Shown here piece after piece: positions 49,481 to 64,000 of a stretch of DNA of 64,000 nucleotides. The DNA is taken from positions 28,361,751-28,425,750 of the forward strand of contig NC_091141.1 in NCBI RefSeq assembly GCF_041381155.1. Reading direction: 5' to 3'. The translations under genes and the position numbers were made by a program. The notes under the pieces are model-generated. The model was given only the letters and a program-made list of their open reading frames with translations, was not told the DNA's origin and did no database searches. The first letter of the stretch is position 1. The number at the start of each line of letters is the position of its first letter. This DNA is from Argopecten irradians (Eukaryota > Mollusca > Bivalvia > Pectinida > Pectinidae).

Positions 49481-49918
49481 TTTCACATATCAGCTGTACT
49501 TACTGATTCCCATGCTGTCTGCTGTTGAATCACTCCAGCCATGCCCATTGATTCTAATTCTAACTGTTAACATTTAATTACAGCTTGACTTTTGCCATTT
49601 TGCCATTGCACTTTAGCAGTTCTCATGAATTAATTGGTTCAAGTACAATGTAGTTTGACCAAACTTTTACTTACCATCCCGCTAATTCTGATATTTTGAT
49701 TCACATGTCAGCTATAACTGATGCGAGCTAGGGCTTAGGACTACAAATCTTACAATACATGGATTCCCATACCCACTACAATATGTTTGTAACTGTAATC
49801 TTCATACACAGTGAAGCCGCCTTATTGTATGTGGTCCTCTTCATACATTAACTGTGCCGGTCACACCGACTGAACTGGCAAACTTTGTACGACGTGTTTC
49901 AACCACGTCTCCTATTTG

Positions 49919-58355
<8,437 letters not shown>

Positions 58356-58370
58356 TTTTCATCTACACAT

Positions 58371-58386
58371 CCACTTCCGGTTCCGG
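58371..58386 (-). promoter_or_regulatory. Paired ETS-type motifs at the KIAA0930 start
   Basis: On the minus strand, CCGGAACCGGAAGTGG gives two GGAA cores, the second a consensus ETS/GABP site (CCGGAAGT), 16-31 bases upstream of the ATG. Such sites are typical of TATA-less and bidirectional promoters. This placement supports a promoter shared with the divergent YTH gene. Confidence 0.5.
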
Positions 58387-58399
58387 TGAAATGTCAAAA

Positions 58400-59903
58400 G
58401 TTGTTTACACGTGAGTATTACACCACCATTTCCACCTGATCAATCACAGGTATGTATCAGATTTGAGCGTGATATTTCCCTGTACTTTTTTTTTAAACAA
58501 TTCAACTATTATGTACATTCAATTTAAATTAAAAGAACATCAGACCAGTTTTCTCTATTTCCAACGTAAACGTTTCTCTGAGATCTGCTAAATGATAATT
58601 TGTAGTCGTGACTTCTAGTACACGATATGCTATATATTGTATATCCATGTGTATGTTGCAAGTTCAGGGTGACTGATTGCTTAAAGCAAATGTATGTGTT
58701 GAAAAATTGTCAGGTCTCTATCATATGTCTCCTCAGATTCGTCTGTGGGCCAGAGTTGGACTTGGCATATTCTTTTTTCCGAATATGGTAAATCTTTGGT
58801 AATTTAGTATTAACTTTCTAAAGATCTGTAGTCCTTCATTGGACATTCTCAATCGCTGTTATATGTTCCACTTGAAAATGCCATGTACCTATATAGATCT
58901 GCTGTGTAATCTTTTGGGCTAACCAGATTCCAAATGGCTGCTCAGCAGAAAAATTATGAAATAAATATAACAAGTTCGAATGAGATAATTATCTTGTTAA
59001 ACGATTTATTGAGAATTTTTTTTACAAATAATGCATAAATATTGCATTTTGAGATCAATCAAGATTTTAAGATGCATGGCCAAAAGGTTGTAATCTTATT
59101 TGATAATGAAGTTTTTATCACTATACAAAATGTACTTCTCAGTACCATCTTATATCACTATTTTTAGAATATATTTAGGGTTCTTGAGTTATTTTGAAAA
59201 ATAGGCTCACCAATATTCCATATATACAATCAAACTTGTCTGTAAAAGACCCACCCAGGGGACAAGGGAATGATCTTCATCACCAATCAGTCTTTATGTA
59301 TATTCTTACCTATGTTAAGGATTCTAATCAGAGACCTTATTAAGCAAATATTCTTTATACAGAGGTGATTGCTAAAACAAGATTCACTGTATATATATTT
59401 TTTCAGTTAATGCATATCACAATCTGGGGACTGATTAGAAAAGAAAACATGGAAATAGATATATTGATGACTTTGTAGTTTCTCAGAGTTTAAAATAGTA
59501 AATGATTCAAAAGAAGATAGAATAGAGGGAAACACAGAAATAATCTCTCTATTTAATAACGTAGATCATTAAATGGTGAGTGCTGAGATCCCTGGTCTTG
59601 GTGATTCAGATTGCTTGATTTGCAATTTATTTTCTTTTTCCATGTCCAAAATAGTCAAAGTACAATTTTTTCATCAGTTCTATCTGAAAACTTGTCTAAG
59701 TACAACATTCCATGGGAAATCCATTTACTTTCCATGGAAACAAACATGGAAATAAAATTTCAATGTTCTATGGAATTCCATGGATAACCCATGGAATATC
59801 CTTGGAAGGTCATCTAGACATGGAAAACTCTAGAGACGGGGAAACAACAGAAACCAATTTTCTACATTTATGATTTATAAGTTTCATTTTTTCATTGCTT
59901 TCA
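58400..59903. other. Divergent interval between KIAA0930 and the YTH gene
   Basis: Presumed to contain 5' UTR exon(s) of the plus-strand gene, because coding exon 1 opens with a 3' splice site at 59904. It contains a repeat also seen at 60880-60950 (TGTGTAATCTTTTGGGCTAA...CAAATGGCTGCTCAGCAG) and a diverged TCAAAC-TTGTCTGTA element near 59226-59393. The 60-codon open frame at 59573-59755 is not convincing. Confidence 0.45.
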
Positions 59904-59918
59904 GACAGAATCTGCACT

Positions 59919-60652
59919 ATGGCTGCTGATGAGAGTAAAAAGTGTTATTTCGTTGCCAAATGTGACAGTATAGCATCATTACGCAAGTGTATCAACACAT
60001 CAAAATGGGCCTGCAGAAATAGGCAGCAGCCCCCACATCCAGGTGATATTCTCACACAAGCACGGAATAATGGCAATTGTGTTGTCATCATATTCAGTGT
60101 AAACAACTGCCATGGATGGCATGGTTATGCTGAAATGGCAAGTGACATCCATGACAAGTTGAGTACTGATTCCTGTTCTACTAAGGCAACCCATGAAGGA
60201 TGTGATTCCATGATAATGGAAACGTTTCAAACAACAGAAAATGATCATCATGTAGATGGAAATGTTTCTAATCACTCTGATTGGAAGTTTTTTGACGTGA
60301 AATGGAAAAGACATTTTCTGAATGAATTTGGTGAAAGATGCCTCAGTTTTCAAGCGACAGATGGAGAAAAGTTTCAACTCAAAGACGACACACCGTTAAA
60401 CAAAGCCAGGAATTGGCAGGAAGTACCCTCAGGCATCGGAGAAAACTTATGTGTTTTGATTAATAACTTTCATGATGAACTGAAAAACAAACGTCAGGAA
60501 AAAATAAAAATGGCTGAGGAAAATATACCACCTCCATTTTTCCTTTCATCAGATGATGTAGATTTGATGAACGAAAATTGGATGAAGATATTAGAGAAAA
60601 TCACAAAAGAGCTCGGCAGCATTGTAATGGCATGTCCTTTTGGAAGCAGGAG
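59919..60652 (+). CDS. YTH/nucleotidyltransferase exon 1
   Basis: Carries the whole YTH-like domain, the Lys-rich linker (KNKRQEKIKMAEEN) and the first NTase helix to PFGSR. The acceptor TTGCTTTCAG at 59903 shows a noncoding exon upstream; the ATG at 59919 is the first in the exon. Donor AG|GTATAG. Confidence 0.82.
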
Positions 60653-62980
60653 GTATAGATTGATTTATATTAATATTCTCTAAACTTTATCATTTACCAA
60701 AACAGTATTGTAAAGCCTCAATTTTAACTCAAACTGCAGGGGACCTGGTTAAAAGGTCGAGGAATCGAGTCATCAGGGGTTGGTTATCATCAGCAAAACA
60801 TTCAATATATCAAATTATGACAAACTATGCTTGTCAATGGCATTTGAACTATCGTGTTTTACAGAATTTTAAGATCTGCTGTGTAACATATTTGGCTTAA
60901 TAACCAGATTCAAAATGGCTGCTCAGTGGCCATCTTGGATTTCAACAATAAGAAAGAAAAAAAGTTCTCAGTTAATGTAGCTAACTGACAGTCTATTGAT
61001 AATATTATGAAACAAAATTGTTCACACCTTGAAATTTTAAAACAAGGATTAGATTGAAATGGGTCAAGGTCAAGGTCATAGGTTATTTATGCTATAGAGT
61101 CTGATACCCAGTTAGTGGATCAGTGGTTTAGCAGGGTCCTCCCTAACGATTTTTGGTGGGGGTCCCTGACCATTTTTGGCAATAATACAACAATCTTGAA
61201 AACCCAAGGAAATTTGTTTGCTTTAAATGGTCTGACATATAGAAGTTGTGTAATGATCATGGAGCTTATAATGCAGGAGAAAACAATACCGTATTCGACC
61301 CAATAAGCGCCCATGTCCCTATAAGCGCCCCTCCTCTTTTTTGAGGGCTCAATTTCAATTACCCAGGCACAAATAAAGACCCAAACTACACAAAACTGTA
61401 TAGATTTGCAATAATTTCGTCTGAATAGCACCTTTCCATTTTTTTTCAATTTTTTAAACGCCCTGGGCGCTTATTGGGTCGAATACGGTAATTGTTTCTA
61501 ATGATTATAACCTTCAGTCTATTGATAATGAGCGAGATAAATGTATGCCTGTTTCAGATATAACCTCCACACCCCTACAAGTGACATGGACATGTTCTTG
61601 GTGTACCAGGCAAAAACAGAAGATATTTTGGGATTCAACCCTCCTAAACAAACTCTAAAAGTATAGAAATCAGCTGTGAAAATACTAGCTGATAAAATCT
61701 TACATGGGTATACCAATTGGATATCTCTACCTAAGTGGAAGATTTTTACTTGTCAACCTTTATGGCCAAAATCTTTCACGAGGGTTGAGGTATCCCTGTC
61801 CAATTGACAGATCCATGTTTGATTATTTTTCTCCCATATTTAGTGGGAAAATGCTATAAATCCTTATGGGACAAATTCACATACATGCACTATGTGATAC
61901 CTAATAACATTTGTGTGGTACTATTGTTTCTATTGGTGATGGAATGATGTTAAAAGATCATATCTCATGCATGCTTACGTCATTTTAGCAGGAACATTAC
62001 AAAATTGCATCACTACTGGTGATACTAGTCCCGCACAAACATTATCTGATATCACGTGGTACATGAATTAGTCCCATTGTCTAGCTAGTGCGTGTAAGCT
62101 GTCCAATTTTGGTTGAACCAATTTCTTTTCTTTTTATTTTTATTTTTTATTTTCCAAACAATGTTTTAACAAAGACTACATTTGCCACATATACATGCAC
62201 ATTACTCAAATTTCCTTCCATTCTGGCATTTTCCTCTCATACACTAGAAATTATATTGTATTTTATTATTATTTATGAAAAGGGGCCAGGGGGTAAGAAA
62301 GGAAAAAGAAAGACGGATGAGAAAGGGGGGAAGGAGGTAAAGGGGATAAGGGTACGAATAGGGATGGTATATAAACTAATAAATAAACGATTAATATAAG
62401 GGGAAAGAGAGAAAAGGAAAGAAAAAATAATGACAGAAAATGGATATCGGTTCACAGATATACACAAATGTATACATAGAGTATGAATTAGTCCCATTGT
62501 CTATAGCTAGTGTGTGTAAGCTGTCTAATACTGGTTGAACCAATTTCATTGAATAATTAAATAGAATTTATTATTATATAGATATGGAACTAAACATTTT
62601 GCTAATTGGTGCGAATTACAATTAGTTTAATTAGATAATGAAATTTTGAATGGTTATCATATTATTGATTGATAATTTATATATTTCTGACGCGCCGCGA
62701 AAAATGACGCGTGCAATGCTACCGCTTTTGAGTAAAAATCTACCTCTTTTTGTTCACCAAAGGTTAACATGTCTGGCTATAATTTACTGTTGCTCTGTTT
62801 CTAGAGTAATGATGCAGAGTCATGTGACTTCACCATCCATGAAATATTCCGTTTCGGGGAGCTCCTGATGTCTGGAGATCATAGATGTGTGGAAACATTA
62901 TTTATCGCAGATGAAACTCTGGTCCATACAAGTCCTGCATTTAAACATCTCCAGCAAAACAGGAGTCTCTTTGTCAACAG
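59919..62980 (+). CDS. YTH-domain / polymerase-beta-type nucleotidyltransferase fusion protein (5' part)
   Basis: Three exons (59919-60652, 61558-61660, 62805-62980) join in frame to 337 codons and continue. Residues 9-185 form a YTH-like m6A-reader domain: YFVAK at 10; W30, aligned with the first cage Trp; VVIIFSVNN..GYAEM at 56-73; FFDVKW at 124-129; PLNKARNWQEVPSGIGENLC at 159-178. An insert of some 45 residues (74-118) lies before FFDVKW and the second cage aromatic is not obvious. A charged linker follows, then PFGSRRYNLHTPTSDMDMF (240-258), which fits the nucleotidyltransferase pattern G-S-x10-D-x-D, with FRFGELL and CVETLFI resembling the RlaP-type family (PF10127). A role in tagging or processing methylated RNA is only an inference. 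The downstream coding part is uncertain. Confidence 0.75.
61288..61490. mobile_element. MITE, ACCGTATTCGACCCAATAAG family, best copy
   Basis: 203 bp with perfect-looking inverted ends ACCGTATTCGACCCAATAAG / CTTATTGGGTCGAATACGGT, in intron 1 of the YTH gene. It contains extra AAGCGCCCC units near the left end. Confidence 0.9.
61558..61660 (+). CDS. YTH/nucleotidyltransferase exon 2 (catalytic Asp pair)
   Basis: YNLHTPTSDMDMFLVYQAKT to PPKQTLK. With exon 1 it completes GSRRYNLHTPTSDMD, the metal-binding motif; the Asp residues are 254 and 256. Acceptor TGTTTCAG, donor GTATAG. Confidence 0.85.
61698..61806. repeat. Degenerate hairpin element, family of 11211
   Basis: TCTTACATGGGTATACCAAT, TTGGATATCTCTACC and GAGGTATCCCTGTCCAA are recognisable, with AGATTTT / AAAATCTT inner arms. 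The central CTCGG motif is lost. Confidence 0.75.
61865..62079. mobile_element. Palindromic MITE, copy 2 (family of 17719)
   Basis: 215 bp, ends ATGGGACAAATTCACATACA and GTACATGAATTAGTCCCATT, same layout as 17719-17935 including GGTGATGGAATGATG. Confidence 0.88.
62066..62552. repeat. Direct repeats flanking a purine-rich insert
   Basis: GAATTAGTCCCATTGTCTAG...GTTGAACCAATTTC occurs at 62066-62126 and again at 62486-62550. Between them lies an insert ending in a G/A-rich, low-complexity tract (AGAAAGGAAAAAGAAAGACG). Open frames here are by-products of composition. Confidence 0.8.
62805..62980 (+). CDS. YTH/nucleotidyltransferase exon 3
   Basis: SNDAESCDFTIHEIFRFGEL, then MSGDHRCVETLFIADETLVH to SLFVN plus two bases of Arg. 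Acceptor TTTCTAG, donor AG|GTAACT. The next exon probably starts at 63221 (ATAG|G AAC TGC), reading RNCLEKYLCDV. Confidence 0.82.
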
Positions 62981-63220
62981 GTAACTTAATATAGTTATGC
63001 ATCATTTAGCTCCAGATTTATAAATTATATTTGATTAACTTTAAGGGGACTTAACAATCAAACTACAGTAAAGCAATGTTTTTTCACGGCTACTAAATTT
63101 CACAATTTCTTTTTCAAAACTAGTTCAAAAGGATGAAAGGTGAAAAACCTTTATGATGTCTCAAGTTGGCAGAAACTGCTTGGAGAAATGCCATTGTTGT
63201 AATGCCTGTTTTTTTATAGG

Positions 63221-63515
63221 AACTGCCTGGAGAAATACCTTTGTGATGTCTGTTGTTTATTTGTTGGTAGAAACTGCTTTGAGAAATACTTTTGTGATGT
63301 CTGTTGTTTATTTGTTGGTAGAAACTGCTTTGAGAAATACATTTGTGATGTCTGTTGTTTATTTTTGGTGGTAGAACCGGCCTACAGAAATACCTTCATG
63401 ATGCCTGTTGTTTATTTGGTGGTAGAAACTGCTTTGAGAAATACCTTTGTGATGTCTGTTGTTTTATTTGGTGGTAGAACTGGCCTACAGAAATACCTTC
63501 ATGATGCCTGTTGTT
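63221..63515 (+). repeat. 51-bp tandem repeat over a presumed splice acceptor
   Basis: Units of AACTGCTTTGAGAAATACCT, then TTGTGATGTCTGTTGTTTAT and TTGTTGGTAGA. Five or six copies, with a GGCCTACAG-type variant. Each unit includes (T)TGGTAG|AAACTGC, resembling the likely exon 4 acceptor of the YTH gene, so the exon's start has been amplified. Confidence 0.85.
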
Positions 63516-63518
63516 ATC

Positions 63519-64000
63519 CCCCGCCCAACGAAGTTGGCGGGGGATATACAATTGGGTTCCGTCCGTCCGTCCGTCCGTCCGTCGGTACGAATGGTTTCCG
63601 GAGCATAACTCTAAAACCAGTAGAGATATTTCCACGAAACTTCATACACACATTGGTCTTATGGTCTAGTAGTGCCTTTTGCTATTTTTAGGTTTTCATT
63701 TTTTGCATTTTTCCGTAACCATGGAAACATTGCTGAAAATATCATATTTTTGTACCAGGTTCGTTTCCGGAGCATAACTCTAAAACCAGAAGAGATATTT
63801 CCACGAAACTTCATAGACACATTGGTCTTATGGTCTAGTAGTGCCTTTTGCTATTTTAAGGTTTTCACTTTTTGTACTTTTTTCTGTAACCATGGAAACA
63901 TTGCTGAAAATGGCAGATTTTTGTGTAAGAATCGTTTCCGGAGCACAACTCTAAAACCAGCAGAGATATTTCCATGAAACTTCATAGACACATTGTTCTT
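63519..64000 (+). mobile_element. Hairpin-headed (TCCG)n repeat element with ~170-bp internal units
   Basis: Starts with the hairpin CCCCCGCCCAACGAAGTTGG...CGGGGG, then GGTTCCGTCCGTCCGTCCGT. Three units of about 170 bp follow, starting GTTTCCGGAGCATAACTCTA near 63594, 63761 and 63931, running off the window edge. I associate this element type with bivalve genomes. It interrupts the intron or exon region after YTH exon 3. Confidence 0.75.

Larger units (their letters stand above)
36000..49918. other. 14-kb intergenic region between ACSS3 and KIAA0930
   Basis: Very AT-rich. Apart from the repeats and elements listed separately I see no exon or RNA gene; the small open frames here have no family motifs. 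A (TA)n tract lies near 40632-40650. Confidence 0.6.

Noticed and set aside
60000..60377. 125-codon minus-strand open frame
   Set aside because: Shadow of YTH exon 1; the plus strand carries clear domain motifs and splice sites.
63153..63977. Open frames reading ETALRNTFVMSVVYLLV and later ones
   Set aside because: These are off-frame readings of the 51-bp repeat and of the 170-bp units. The frame continuous with YTH exon 3 is a different one.

Overview
The window is invertebrate nuclear DNA, most likely from a mollusc and probably a bivalve. It is AT-rich and carries five intron-rich genes whose exons follow the vertebrate proteins closely. It also holds many short inverted-repeat (MITE-like) elements, long minisatellites, ACATGTACATGTA-rich spacer and a (TCCG)n-headed repeat of a kind I associate with bivalve genomes. 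No bacterial, viral, CRISPR or organellar signal was seen. The species call is an inference.

Layout. (1) 366-10884, minus: H6PD, the ER hexose-6-phosphate dehydrogenase/6-phosphogluconolactonase, three coding exons, 792 aa. Intron 2 is swollen by about 5.7 kb of a 33-bp minisatellite in three blocks, broken by a hairpin-bearing insertion. (2) 12560-16129, plus: ISOC2 isochorismatase-family hydrolase, four exons, 205 aa, head-to-head with H6PD. (3) 16140-24200: minisatellites and MITE-like elements, no recognised gene. (4) 24207-35917, plus: ACSS3, mitochondrial short-chain acyl-CoA synthetase, 16 exons. A 33-bp tandem duplication in exon 12 puts an in-frame TGA into the assembled copy. (5) 36-49.9 kb: repeat-filled intergenic DNA. 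(6) 49919-58355, minus: KIAA0930/DUF2045 homologue, ten exons, 426 aa. (7) 59919 to beyond 62980, plus: a protein joining a YTH-type RNA-reader domain to a polymerase-beta-type nucleotidyltransferase domain. Its 3' part is not resolved, and it is head-to-head with KIAA0930.

The most interesting structures are two miniature LTR retrotransposons (TRIMs) at 12901-13251 and 46277-46724, plus a probable solo LTR at 56785-56933. The LTRs of all three contain a tRNA-like Pol III promoter (A box and B box). Both full elements have TG...CA ends, a TTGGCGCC primer-binding site, a purine tract and 4-bp target duplications. One sits inside a MITE whose uninterrupted relative, 4 kb away, supplies an empty-site comparison. 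Next come the YTH-nucleotidyltransferase fusion and a recurring pattern in which short tandem duplications copy splice junctions (ACSS3 exons 9 and 12, and the presumed fourth exon of the YTH gene).

The genes do not form one pathway. H6PD makes NADPH in the ER, ACSS3 activates short-chain acids such as propionate in mitochondria, ISOC2 is a small hydrolase of unknown substrate, and KIAA0930 is uncharacterised. Exon boundaries were set by hand from GT/AG sites, reading-frame continuity and remembered human orthologues; no alignment was run.
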